Origin: Metallumcola ferriviriculae
Lineage (GTDB): Bacteria > Bacillota > JADQBR01
Reading direction: 5' to 3'
DNA: 64,000 nucleotides
NCBI RefSeq assembly: GCF_035573695.1
Contig: NZ_CP121694.1
Location: forward strand, 1,216,501-1,280,500
This document shows, piece after piece, positions 9,040 through 17,029 of this stretch (its first letter is position 1; each line of letters starts with the position of its first letter). The notes below the pieces were generated by a model that saw only the letters and a program-made list of their open reading frames with translations, was not told the origin of the DNA and did not search any database. Made by a program: the position numbers and the translations under genes.

Positions 9040-10194
9040 ATGCGTAAAACTGCAGGTGCTGTTATTATTGGCGGCGGAATTCACGGTTGTTCCATTGCTT
9101 ATAATCTGGCAAAAAAAGGGATGAAAGACGTAGTGCTGCTGGAGAAAAGATTCCTTTGCAGCGGCGGGTCGGGTCGGTCGGCTGCGGGAATACGTCACCA
9201 GTTTGGCACGGAAATTAACATTCGCTTGGCCGCTGCCAGCGTACGCATGATGGAAAGTCTAGCCGAAGATTTGGCATATCCCCGGGGCATCGATTTAATG
9301 CAGGGCGGATATATGATGCTGGCTTTTTCAGATTCTCAACTGGATCAGTTTAAAAAGAACGCGAAGCTGCAAAATTCCCTAGAGGATGTAAATACCCGTA
9401 TCTTATCGGTAAATGAAGTAGAGCAAATTGTCAAAGGAATTAATCCTGAAGGGCTAGTGGGTGCTTCATTCAATGATCGAGATGGACACATAGATCCATT
9501 TCATGCTACTCAGGCCTACGCCAATGCGGCAAGGCGTTTGGGTGCGGATATTTACACCGGGACAGAGGTGGTGGATGTTCTTGTTCAGGGGGGAGCGGTT
9601 ACGGGAGTGGTCACGGATAAAGGGGATGTTATTAGTACGCCCATGGTGATTAATGCAGCCGGCCCTTATGGAGGGGTTGTTTCTGAAATGGTTGGTATTC
9701 AAGTGCCATTATACCCTGAAAGACACCAGATATTAGTGACTGAACCGTTGGAAATGTTTTTACCCTGTATGGTTATTTCCTTTACCCACGGAACATATTT
9801 TAAGCAGACACCGCACGGCAGCTTATTGCTGGGTGTAGGTGACCCCGACCATGAGGTAAAGGACTTCAATGAGGAATCAACCTGGCAGTTTCTGAAGGAT
9901 GTAGCCCAAAAGGTTACTTATCATTTACCGTTGTTAAAGGAAGTTCGGGTGGTGCGTCAATGGGCAGGATTATATGATATTACTCCGGACTCCCAGGCTA
10001 TTTTAGGCAAAACTGATGTTGAAGGTTTCTATTTGGATATTGGCTGGAGTGGCCATGGACTGCAGTTGGCTCCAATTGTCGGTAAAATGATGGCTCAGTT
10101 AATCACCGGTGAAAAACCTGACATCGATATCTCATGCATGGATATTAACAGGTTTAAGCAAGGCAGATTGATACCTGAGCCAGCGTGCGTTTAA
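9040..10194 (+). CDS. DAO-family FAD-dependent amino/imino-acid dehydrogenase subunit (PdhB/HcnC-like)
   Basis: 384 aa with the N-terminal FAD loop GGGIHGCSIAYNLAKKG, a GGSGRSAAGIRHQF segment near the flavin, and the C-terminal GWSGHGLQLAPIVGK motif of the D-amino-acid-oxidase/glycine-oxidase/sarcosine-oxidase superfamily. It should be the catalytic subunit oxidising the C-N bond of an amino or imino acid. Candidates are L-proline (as in PDH1), sarcosine or another N-substituted amino acid, or a D-amino acid; sequence reading cannot decide. It begins two bases after the BFD-like gene and closes the five-gene set. Confidence 0.87.
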   Translation: MRKTAGAVIIGGGIHGCSIAYNLAKKGMKDVVLLEKRFLCSGGSGRSAAGIRHQFGTEINIRLAAASVRMMESLAEDLAYPRGIDLMQGGYMMLAFSDSQLDQFKKNAKLQNSLEDVNTRILSVNEVEQIVKGINPEGLVGASFNDRDGHIDPFHATQAYANAARRLGADIYTGTEVVDVLVQGGAVTGVVTDKGDVISTPMVINAAGPYGGVVSEMVGIQVPLYPERHQILVTEPLEMFLPCMVISFTHGTYFKQTPHGSLLLGVGDPDHEVKDFNEESTWQFLKDVAQKVTYHLPLLKEVRVVRQWAGLYDITPDSQAILGKTDVEGFYLDIGWSGHGLQLAPIVGKMMAQLITGEKPDIDISCMDINRFKQGRLIPEPACV

Positions 10195-10249
10195 CAATAG
10201 CTTAGTGCTGCCAAACAAGTCAAATAATGATTTGGGTGAGGTGAAAATC

Positions 10250-10642
10250 GTGAAGGTTTTAAGAGTAAAGGGTGAGTTATGTACTCAGTGTTATGCTTGT
10301 GAGGAAGTATGTTCAACTAATGTTTCCAAGGAAAGGGACCGCTCAAAGTCAGCCATCGGTATTGGTGAGAAAGCGGTGGATACCGGGCGGGTGGACATCA
10401 CTACTTGTGATCAGTGCGGGCAATGCATCGAGGTTTGTCCTACCAATGCGCTTTATCGGGCAAAAAGCGGTGTAGTGCTTCTTAATGAGGATGATTGTGT
10501 CGGGTGCCTTTCTTGTGTGGGCTTTTGTCCGAGCGGTGCGATGTTCCGGCATGAAGACTTATTGGAACCTTTTAAGTGCACTTCTTGTGGGAAATGTGTC
10601 AAGGAATGCGCCGAGGGTGCGTTGTATCTGGAGGACCTATAA
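10250..10642 (+). CDS. Four-cluster polyferredoxin (aldehyde oxidoreductase electron carrier)
   Basis: About 130 aa. The GTG at 10250 is chosen because GGTGAGGTG lies just before it; an upstream GTG at 10205 lacks such a site. Four complete motifs occur in order: CTQCYACEEVC, CDQCGQCIEVCP, CVGCLSCVGFCP and CTSCGKCVKECA, so four [4Fe-4S] clusters are expected. Such proteins partner AOR-family enzymes (AorA, WOR-S types). The next gene is an AOR, so this is its likely electron acceptor. Confidence 0.85.
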   Translation: MKVLRVKGELCTQCYACEEVCSTNVSKERDRSKSAIGIGEKAVDTGRVDITTCDQCGQCIEVCPTNALYRAKSGVVLLNEDDCVGCLSCVGFCPSGAMFRHEDLLEPFKCTSCGKCVKECAEGALYLEDL

Positions 10643-10688
10643 AATAAACACCCAGTGCGTAGCAAAGTTATTATAGGGAGGTTTTAAA

Positions 10689-12863
10689 ATGTGTGGAGGG
10701 TGTAAAACTGTCCCCGTTGATAAATTAAAAGAAAGCCATAAAGTGTATAAGACTTTTAACTACCAGTTACAACCGGTGGATAAGGGGTATGCAAATAGAA
10801 CACTGTATATAAATCTGTCAGAGCAGAGCATAAGAGAAAAGCCGGTTACACAAGAAATGAAAGACATCTTTACCGGTGGTCGTGGTTTTGGCTTATACCA
10901 TCTTTGGCATGCCGTAACCGGCAAGACAAAGTGGAATGACTCAGAAAATGAAATTGTTATTTCCAGTGGACCCTTAGGTGGAATTACTCAATATCCCGGT
11001 GCCGGCAAATCTATTGTTGTCACTCTTTCTCCGGCTACCGGTACAGTCATTGACAGTAATGTTGGTGGGTTTTTTGGACCATTCCTAAAGTTCTCCGGTT
11101 TTGATGCCCTGGAAATTCAAGGCAAGTCAGAAAAAGATGTAATAATCTTTATTGATGGTGATAAAGGAACTGTTTCAATTGAGGATGTTGAAGTTACTGA
11201 TATGAATACCCACGTCTTGGTGGAGCAGCTATCCACTCTGTATGCAGATAATGATGAAGATAAGAAAAACATTGCCATTGTTTCTACCGGCGAGGGCTCT
11301 GAAACTACATTTATGGGTATGCTGAACTTTTCCTTTTATGATAAAAAACGTAATGTCATCAGAATTAAGCAGGCCGGCCGCGGGGGTACAGGTACCGTCT
11401 TTCGGGACAAAAAAATTAAAGCACTGGTGGTTAAATTTAGCAGCCTAAAGGGGAATTCCAATCACCCGGCTGATAAAAATCTCCTAGATGAAACCGGCAT
11501 TAAAATGCACCGAGAAATTGCAACCTTGGATCACAAGCAAAACAGCATGCGTAAACGCGGTACCATGCATTTGCCGATAATTATGCATGACCACGACCTG
11601 CTTCCTGTGCATAATTTCAAACACGGCTCCCATCCCGATGCTGCGCCTATTCTTAACTGGGATACCCGCTTAACTCATTCCGGTGCCGATGGCTGTTGGT
11701 TTGGTTGTACCTTAAGCTGTGCTCAAGTAATTCATAACTATGAATTGAAGACGGGGCCCTATATAGGTGACAAGGTCTATGTGGACGGTCCGGAATATGA
11801 GACTATAGCCGGTGTTGGTTCTAACTTAGGCATTTTTGAACAGGACCATATTATAGAAACGAATTTTTACTGCGATACCTACGGGATAGATACCATTTCA
11901 TTCGGTACGGCTACTGCCTTTGCTATGGAATGTTTTGAAACCGGGATTATAAACAAGGAAATAACCGGTGGGTTGGATTTGAGCTTTGGCAATTCCGAGG
12001 TCGTACTTGAATTGCTGCACCAAATGGCTCGCGGCGACGGGTTTGGCAAGGTAGTTGGCCGGGGTGTGCGGCGTATGAAGCAGCTATTCGTTGAGAAATA
12101 TCAGGCTGACCCGCAGTTTTTGAAGGATATTGGGATGGAAACAAAGGGGCTTGAGTATTCGGAATATGTATGTAAGGAATCTCTGGCTCAAAAGGGTGGT
12201 TATGGATTAGCTAATAAAGGGCCGCAGCATGATGAAGCGTGGTTGATATTTATGGATATGGTGTTAAATCAAATACCTACCTTTGAAGCTAAGGCAGAAG
12301 CCCTGCATTATTTCCCGATGATGCGCACCTGGTTTGGGCTTAATGGATTGTGCAAATTACCTTGGAATGACATTGTTCCCGAGGATAACGCTGACCAGCC
12401 AGAGCCGGAAAAAGTACCGGAACATGTACAAAATTATGTAAACCTTTTTACTGCAGTGACCGGACGCGAAATAACTAAAGAGGGTCTTATTGCTCAGGCT
12501 GAAACCGTGTATAACTTCCAGCGCGTATTTAATTTAAAAATGGGCTTTGGCACCAGGCGGTACGATGCAATTCCTTATCGCTCTGTGGGACCCGTTACGG
12601 TGGAAGAGTACCAGTCCCGGGCTGAGCGTTACGACAATCAGATGAAAGAGATAATAGGTGTGGACCCTGCGGATAAATCCGTAGAGGAAAAGTTGGCAAT
12701 AACCAGGCAATACCGGGAGAAACAGTATGAGATGTTGTGTGATTCCGTATATAAACGGCGCGGTTGGACCGCCCAGGGGGTGCCCACTTTAGAGACGCTT
12801 AAACGGCTGAAAATTGATTTCGTTGACGTGGTTGAGGTGGTAAGCCAACACTTAGATGTTTGA
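10689..12863 (+). CDS. aor: Tungsten-dependent aldehyde:ferredoxin oxidoreductase family protein
   Basis: 724 aa against about 600-650 for classical AOR. The AOR N-terminal fold begins near residue 36 (NRTLYINLSEQ, then FTGGRGFGLYHLW), followed by the bis-pterin loops (SSGPLGG, GGTGTVFRDKKIKAL). The [4Fe-4S] cysteines appear as CWFGCTLSC (C-x3-C-x3-C), with a distal Cys in LNGLCKLPW. The first 35 residues are an unusual extension starting with CGGC. Members oxidise aldehydes to acids and reduce ferredoxin, or reduce aromatic acyl-CoA (BamB type). Neighbouring polyferredoxin and MoaD/ThiS genes fit an aldehyde enzyme needing tungstopterin. The substrate is unknown; glutamate semialdehyde or a keto-acid-derived aldehyde is inference. 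Confidence 0.9.
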   Translation: MCGGCKTVPVDKLKESHKVYKTFNYQLQPVDKGYANRTLYINLSEQSIREKPVTQEMKDIFTGGRGFGLYHLWHAVTGKTKWNDSENEIVISSGPLGGITQYPGAGKSIVVTLSPATGTVIDSNVGGFFGPFLKFSGFDALEIQGKSEKDVIIFIDGDKGTVSIEDVEVTDMNTHVLVEQLSTLYADNDEDKKNIAIVSTGEGSETTFMGMLNFSFYDKKRNVIRIKQAGRGGTGTVFRDKKIKALVVKFSSLKGNSNHPADKNLLDETGIKMHREIATLDHKQNSMRKRGTMHLPIIMHDHDLLPVHNFKHGSHPDAAPILNWDTRLTHSGADGCWFGCTLSCAQVIHNYELKTGPYIGDKVYVDGPEYETIAGVGSNLGIFEQDHIIETNFYCDTYGIDTISFGTATAFAMECFETGIINKEITGGLDLSFGNSEVVLELLHQMARGDGFGKVVGRGVRRMKQLFVEKYQADPQFLKDIGMETKGLEYSEYVCKESLAQKGGYGLANKGPQHDEAWLIFMDMVLNQIPTFEAKAEALHYFPMMRTWFGLNGLCKLPWNDIVPEDNADQPEPEKVPEHVQNYVNLFTAVTGREITKEGLIAQAETVYNFQRVFNLKMGFGTRRYDAIPYRSVGPVTVEEYQSRAERYDNQMKEIIGVDPADKSVEEKLAITRQYREKQYEMLCDSVYKRRGWTAQGVPTLETLKRLKIDFVDVVEVVSQHLDV

Positions 12864-12893
12864 AAAAGTACCGAGACGCCTGGAGTTGGTAAC

Positions 12894-13127
12894 ATGAAGA
12901 TTGTAGTTAAGGCCATGGGTATGGCAGACAAAGTATTGGGGGGCAAGGATGGGCTTGTGCTAACCTTGGAGGAACCGCTGACGATAAAAGAAATATTGAG
13001 CACAAAGCTGGGCGTAGACCCGGGAGCAGTTATGGCTGTTTTAGTTAATGGGCACTATCAGAAAAGAGATTATGTACCCCGCGAGGGGGATGAAATAGTG
13101 CTGGTGCCGCCGCTTGGAGGGGGGTAA
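12894..13127 (+). CDS. MoaD/ThiS-family sulfur carrier
   Basis: 77 aa with a beta-grasp fold and the diagnostic C-terminal Gly-Gly (PPLGGG). MoaD-type proteins carry sulfur as a C-terminal thiocarboxylate for the pterin dithiolene. Lying directly behind the AOR gene, it is likely dedicated to tungstopterin assembly. A ThiS-like or cysteine-supply role cannot be excluded. One extra Gly follows the usual GG. Confidence 0.8.
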   Translation: MKIVVKAMGMADKVLGGKDGLVLTLEEPLTIKEILSTKLGVDPGAVMAVLVNGHYQKRDYVPREGDEIVLVPPLGGG

Positions 13128-13201
13128 TTGGAAAGGACCTTTCGCGAGGGCTTGACTGGGAAGTTTGAGCAGTGTGAGTATGGGGGAATGAGGGAAAAGA
13201 T

Positions 13202-14935
13202 GTGAATCTTTCGAGCATTAGGAACTTCAAAGCCAAAGACGCTTTGGCAGGTCCAGTGATGGTTGTGAAAGATACCATTAAAATAGCCGAATTAAAACAG
13301 GGTCAATATTCATGGCTGGTAGTGGTGGATAATAAAGGGGCAGCGCTGGGTATCGCTCACAGTACCGATCTAATAGGTGCAGCGGAAGAAAAGCATCTAT
13401 CCAAGATGATGTCCGATAAGTTTATACCGGTACAGCCAACGGCATCATTGTTTGATCTGCTGGAACTAATTAAAACTGAGGATAAGCTGGAGTTCTTTTT
13501 GGTGCAGTTTAATGGACACATTCAAGGTGTAATTGATATTAAAATATTACTGGAAGAAATATGGAAGATAGCTTTGGAGACCGAGGCAAAGTTAGATGCT
13601 GTGCTTAATTCGGTTCAGGAGGCCGTGACCGTCATCAATGATAAAGAAGAGGTAGTGGGTTGGAATGAAAAGGCCCAAGAACTATATGGGATAAAGTATC
13701 AAGACATTTTGGGGAAGAAACTAGGTACTTTTTTTGAAAATTTGGTTGTAACTAAGGCAAAAAATGAAAATAAGGAATTTAGGGACTCTTACCACCAATC
13801 GCGTAATAACACCCATGTACTAATTAATGCTAAACCAGTAAAGCTAGAAGGGAGAGTAATTGGTGGTGTTTCTTCCGAACGTGATATCACCGAGTTGTTC
13901 TACCTGCATAAGAAGCTATCTAAAACAGACTATCAGCTACGGAAATGGGAAAAAAGAATGGATGAAATAAGAGGTGACGATGACCCATTTGTTAAGATAG
14001 TTGGCCGAAGCAAGAAATTAAACATGGTATGCAGTATGACAAGGAGAGTAGCCAAGACCAGTGCTTCGGTACTGGTCAGGGGCGAAAGTGGAGTGGGCAA
14101 AGAATTGTTTGCTGATGCTATCCACAGTACAAGTTCACGCAAAGACAGGCCTATTGTTGTGGTTAATTGCGCAGCTATCCCCCAGACATTGTTTGAGAGT
14201 GAACTATTTGGCTACCAGAGCGGTTCATTTACCGGAGCAGATAAAAGCGGTAGAGCTGGAAAGTTTGAACTTGCAAACAAGGGAACAATATTTCTGGATG
14301 AAATTGGTGAACTGGAACTAAATATGCAAGCGAAACTGCTTCGGGTACTGCAGAGTAAGGTGTTTTATCGGGTAGGGGGGCAAGAACCAATAAAAGTGGA
14401 TGTACGCATAATCACTGCCACAAACCGAGATCTAGAAAAGATGGTAGCTGAAGGCACTTTTCGAGAGGACTTATATTACCGGCTGAATGTGGTGTCACTT
14501 GACATTCCACCGTTACGGGAACGCAGAGAAGATATAACTGATTTAGTTGAACTGTTTATGAACGAATTCTGTCGATTATATGGCAGAAACGGGTTGGAAG
14601 TTGAGCAGGAAGTGATGGCATTACTGGTTAATTATCATTGGCCAGGAAATGTGCGTCAGTTGAGAAACGTGGTCGAAAGAATGGTAGTACTGACAGAAGA
14701 CAGCACTGTGCAAAAACACCACCTGCCTCGGGAAATAAGAATATCGGCGTTGGAAAGTAACACGGAAGAATTCAGTTTGCCCGGTAGGACTGAACGCACT
14801 GAGAGAGACTTGATTTTTAAGGCACTGGAAGAAACCAATGGCAATAAAACAGAAGCTGCGAAAAAACTTGGCATACCCCGTAGTACTCTTTATTATAAAT
14901 TAAATTCATATAAAAAAGATATTCAAGAAAAATAG
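13202..14935 (+). CDS. Sigma-54-dependent activator with CBS and PAS sensor domains
   Basis: 577 aa from a GTG start. The order is a CBS pair (about 8-120), PAS (about 130-240), AAA+ domain (about 260-500) with Walker A GESGVGKE, sigma-54 loop GSFTGA and Walker B IFLDEIGE, and a C-terminal Fis-type HTH ([22 protein letters not shown]). The sigma-54 contact loop is GSFTGA rather than GAFTGA. CBS domains often sense adenine nucleotides and PAS may bind a substrate. It follows the AOR/MoaD genes and precedes a group of sigma-54-type promoters (16121, 16987, perhaps 15938) with GTC/GAC dyads upstream, which are its likely targets. Confidence 0.92.
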   Translation: MNLSSIRNFKAKDALAGPVMVVKDTIKIAELKQGQYSWLVVVDNKGAALGIAHSTDLIGAAEEKHLSKMMSDKFIPVQPTASLFDLLELIKTEDKLEFFLVQFNGHIQGVIDIKILLEEIWKIALETEAKLDAVLNSVQEAVTVINDKEEVVGWNEKAQELYGIKYQDILGKKLGTFFENLVVTKAKNENKEFRDSYHQSRNNTHVLINAKPVKLEGRVIGGVSSERDITELFYLHKKLSKTDYQLRKWEKRMDEIRGDDDPFVKIVGRSKKLNMVCSMTRRVAKTSASVLVRGESGVGKELFADAIHSTSSRKDRPIVVVNCAAIPQTLFESELFGYQSGSFTGADKSGRAGKFELANKGTIFLDEIGELELNMQAKLLRVLQSKVFYRVGGQEPIKVDVRIITATNRDLEKMVAEGTFREDLYYRLNVVSLDIPPLRERREDITDLVELFMNEFCRLYGRNGLEVEQEVMALLVNYHWPGNVRQLRNVVERMVVLTEDSTVQKHHLPREIRISALESNTEEFSLPGRTERTERDLIFKALEETNGNKTEAAKKLGIPRSTLYYKLNSYKKDIQEK

Positions 14936-14943
14936 GTATTGGC

Positions 14944-14967
14944 ACCGGGGGTCTGGGTTTCCCCGGT
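14944..14967. terminator. Hairpin between convergent genes
   Basis: ACCGGGG and CCCCGGT form a 7-bp stem with a 10-base loop, followed by TTTATTA. It lies between the convergent ends of the sigma-54 activator and proline dehydrogenase. The T-run is short, so this is a modest terminator. Confidence 0.5.
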
Positions 14968-14970
14968 TTA

Positions 14971-15888
14971 TTAATGTTTAAAATAGTTTTTTAGAATAAA
15001 CATAACGTTGGCCGGCCGTTCGGCAAGTCTGCGGGTGAAATACGGGTACCAATCTTTTCCATAAGGCACATAGCACCGGACAGTATAACCATCTTGGGCT
15101 AATTTTTCCTGTAGGTTGGTAGAGATACCAAACAACATTTGAAATTCAAAAAGAGAACGAGGGATGTTGTGGCCATTAGTAAAGCGGATGGTGTGGTCAA
15201 TTATAGCTTCATCATGGCTGGCTATGGCAGCGTAATTACCTTCCAGCAGGTGCTGTTCAATGATATTTTTTAAATTATCATCAACATCTTCTTTATTGGG
15301 ATAGGCGACATCTTTGGGTTCTTTGTAAGCACCTTTGACAAAGCGGTAGTTTGCTTTTAAGTAGGATAGTTCTTTCATGTCAGCTACAGTCCGGTATAAG
15401 TACGATTGCAATACTAAACCCACATTATCTGGATAGTTTTCTTTTAAGCGTTTAAATATGCTGATAGTTGCTGCCAAATGACCATGGTCTTCCATATCAA
15501 TACGAACAAAGTTGTTCAATTGACGTGCTTTGCTGACAATACGTTCTACATTGCTGCAGCAAAAATTATCGTCAATATCCAGTCCCATCTGAGTTAGTTT
15601 TAAAGAAACGTTACTATTTATCTTCGACTGAGCAATACCCTCAAGTGTTTTTATATATTCATCTGCTGCCCCGGCGGCTCTGTCGAGGGAGAGAATACTT
15701 TCGCCCAGATGGTCCAAAGTCGCTATTATTCCTTTACTATTAAGTATTTTTACATTTTCTATAGCTGTTTCTAAAGTTTCTCCCGCCACAAAACGCTTGG
15801 CGCCTAGCTCAAGACCATGCTTATTTGCAAAGCTGGAAATCACTTTATTGTTGGTAACGCCTAAGACAAGAGAGCGAGCTACTGACAT
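14971..15888 (-). CDS. Proline dehydrogenase (PRODH/PutA catalytic domain)
   Basis: 305 aa, the length of the monofunctional bacterial enzyme (PutB/FadM type). It is a TIM barrel with the conserved ATLDHLGES, NVSLKLTQMGLD, VRIDMEDHG and RFVKGAY segments and a C-terminal YGKDWYPYFTRRLAERPAN that holds the RRxxERP-like substrate arginines. It oxidises L-proline to pyrroline-5-carboxylate with FAD. The start follows AGGAGGTAAGTAAA. No P5C dehydrogenase lies in the window. It is divergent from the 130-aa gene; a weak -24/-12 element lies upstream. Confidence 0.9.
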   Translation of the reverse strand: MSVARSLVLGVTNNKVISSFANKHGLELGAKRFVAGETLETAIENVKILNSKGIIATLDHLGESILSLDRAAGAADEYIKTLEGIAQSKINSNVSLKLTQMGLDIDDNFCCSNVERIVSKARQLNNFVRIDMEDHGHLAATISIFKRLKENYPDNVGLVLQSYLYRTVADMKELSYLKANYRFVKGAYKEPKDVAYPNKEDVDDNLKNIIEQHLLEGNYAAIASHDEAIIDHTIRFTNGHNIPRSLFEFQMLFGISTNLQEKLAQDGYTVRCYVPYGKDWYPYFTRRLAERPANVMFILKNYFKH

Positions 15889-15937
15889 TTTACTTACCTC
15901 CTGATAACTTGTTTTAATAGTATTAGATATAACTATT

Positions 15938-15952
15938 GCAAGTTTCAGACCA
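15938..15952 (-). promoter_or_regulatory. Possible weak sigma-54 promoter or operator half-site before proline dehydrogenase
   Basis: On the minus strand TTGGTCTGAAACTTGCA has GG and GC exactly 12 bases apart, as in a -24/-12 element, but the -24 box is TTGGTC instead of TGGCAC. The forward bases 15945-15956, TCAGACCAATTG, are identical to 12 bases of GntR operator copy 3. The site could therefore be a promoter, a repressor half-site, or both. Confidence 0.4.
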
Positions 15953-16032
15953 ATTGAGGGAATGGGTTACAGGAGGAAATATAACGGTATAACTACCACC
16001 AAAGGGTGTCTCTTTGATAGCAATTGTGTCCA

Positions 16033-16070
16033 ATGTCAATCAACTGACATTACTGTGCAAAAAACTGACA
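16033..16070. promoter_or_regulatory. Candidate enhancer dyads between proline dehydrogenase and the 130-aa gene
   Basis: ATGTCA-N6-TGACAT (16033-16050) is a perfect inverted repeat. TGTG-N9-GACA follows at 16054-16070, with centres about two helical turns apart. The first is about 105 bases before the predicted start of the sigma-54 promoter at 16121, a typical enhancer distance. The binding protein is inferred to be the neighbouring CBS-PAS activator. Confidence 0.4.
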
Positions 16071-16120
16071 TCAGACTGTTGATGCCCCCTGCAGAAGCCC
16101 GGTGTTTATGGTCTTTCCCT

Positions 16121-16136
16121 TGGCATCATTTTTGCT
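16121..16136 (+). promoter_or_regulatory. Sigma-54 (-24/-12) promoter of the 130-aa gene
   Basis: TGGCATCATTTTTGCT has the GG and GC dinucleotides 12 bases apart and closely matches TGGCAC-N5-TTGCW. Transcription would start near 16146, directly before a GCAGGGGG ribosome site and the ATG at 16162. Confidence 0.75.
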
Positions 16137-16161
16137 ATATTAAGATGCAGGGGGTGTTAGG

Positions 16162-16554
16162 ATGAAGCTGTTGGAACTGATGGATTTATTTCCAAAAATC
16201 GTAGCTATAAACTATAACCCAGATGCGTTGGAAAAAGATATAAAAAAGGTGCTAATGTATGGAGAAGAAACGGAAACAGGGAGTGTTATTTTCTTAGAGG
16301 CCGGGAGACTTCCTTACTCTGGGGAAAATCTATCGTTTGATGATGTAGTTGCAATAGCAGTCTACTGCCGGGAAAAGTCAGTTATAGATGGTCAGATATT
16401 GGCTGCACTTTTGGCTGCAAATGTACAGTTGTTGATGTTACCTTCGGAAGTTAATTTTAATGTTTTATCATCTATTGTGAAAGGGCAATATGCTGGGCAA
16501 GATTTCGCAGCTCAGAAAGAAGAATGGTGGTATGATGAACTTTTAGCGTATTGA
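16162..16554 (+). CDS. Uncharacterised 130-aa cytoplasmic protein under a sigma-54 promoter
   Basis: Not recognised. It has a good ribosome site (CAGGGGGTGTTAGG) and normal codon usage. No signal peptide, membrane segment or cysteine cluster is seen; there is one Cys, in VAIAVYCREK. The pattern of alternating helices and strands (AINYNPDALEKDIKKVLMYG, SVIFLEAGRLPYSG, ILAALLAANVQLLMLP) slightly recalls ligand-binding N-terminal domains of PucR-type regulators, but this is too weak to call. It lies between proline dehydrogenase (divergent) and the ior operon and has its own -24/-12 promoter, so it is probably co-regulated with amino-acid oxidation. Confidence 0.75.
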   Translation: MKLLELMDLFPKIVAINYNPDALEKDIKKVLMYGEETETGSVIFLEAGRLPYSGENLSFDDVVAIAVYCREKSVIDGQILAALLAANVQLLMLPSEVNFNVLSSIVKGQYAGQDFAAQKEEWWYDELLAY

Positions 16555-16608
16555 CTCCGCAAGTTGTACTGAAAAATTGTGTGTGGTTTTTACGCTGTAA
16601 TTTAGTAG

Positions 16609-16797
16609 GTTATTACAAACCCCACTCGTGGTCTGTCTAATATTATAGGCGGATTTTTTTATGCCAAAAAGAGCTTTGCCTATCTATCGGAAGTGCCGGA
16701 GTTTCATGATAAGTTGATTGTACCGGGACAGCCGCAATTTATTGCTTGTGATTTATCTGACTGGCTAGCTAGTAAAGGTGGAAGGACTGTTTGCTAG
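16609..16797 (+). pseudogene. Open coding-like remnant without start codon
   Basis: A frame open for 62 codons to a TAG at 16795 encodes a protein-like stretch (FAYLSEVPEFHDKLIVPG, then PQFIACDLSDWLASKGG) but has no usable start or ribosome site. It looks like the 3' end of a lost gene. The family was not recognised. Confidence 0.35.
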
Positions 16798-16826
16798 ATA
16801 TGACTTTTAATAAACAAGAAAAGCTG

Positions 16827-16864
16827 GAAAATGGTGGTGAGATGATGCACCATTTTCGTTTTTC
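16827..16864 (+). terminator. Rho-independent terminator
   Basis: GAAAATGGTG and CACCATTTTC form a perfect 10-bp stem with an 11-base loop, followed by GTTTTTC. It insulates the ior operon control region from upstream transcription. Confidence 0.7.
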
Positions 16865-16897
16865 TCCCCTAGTATCAGAGAATTCCCACATCATTTG

Positions 16898-16914
16898 TGT
16901 CCCGCTATGGGACA
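16898..16914. promoter_or_regulatory. Enhancer dyad 1 upstream of the ior sigma-54 promoter
   Basis: TGTCCCGCTATGGGACA is an inverted repeat with 6-bp arms. It matches the reverse complement of the second dyad at 13 of 17 positions. Its centre is about 106 bases before the predicted transcription start. Confidence 0.6.
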
Positions 16915-16939
16915 GTTTATCGTGTACTATGGTCAATAG

Positions 16940-16956
16940 TGTCGCATAACGAGACG
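16940..16956. promoter_or_regulatory. Enhancer dyad 2 upstream of the ior sigma-54 promoter
   Basis: The forward strand is TGTCGCATAACGAGACG; its reverse complement fits TGTCNCGNTATGNGACA of dyad 1. The two centres are 42 bases apart, four helical turns, which puts both on one face of the DNA. Confidence 0.55.
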
Positions 16957-16986
16957 GTTGCGACGGCAAACCGGGGTATAATCGTT

Positions 16987-17002
16987 TGGCATCTGTTTTG
17001 CA
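16987..17002 (+). promoter_or_regulatory. Sigma-54 (-24/-12) promoter of the ior operon
   Basis: TGGCATCTGTTTTGCA has GG (16988) and GC (17000) at the required 12-base spacing. A start near 17012 gives a very short leader with AGGAGGTGA before the TTG codon at 17030. Confidence 0.78.
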
Positions 17003-17029
17003 TCTAAGTAATGTAGGAGGTGATTTGTT

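Noticed and set aside
10689-12863. Calling the AOR-family gene a BamB-type benzoyl-CoA reductase
   Set aside because: The length is closer to BamB, but none of the BamC-I partners or aromatic pathway genes is nearby, and the MoaD/polyferredoxin context fits an aldehyde oxidoreductase better.
15962-16165. 67-codon plus-strand frame upstream of the 130-aa gene
   Set aside because: It covers the enhancer and sigma-54 promoter, overlaps the next start, and has no protein-like pattern.
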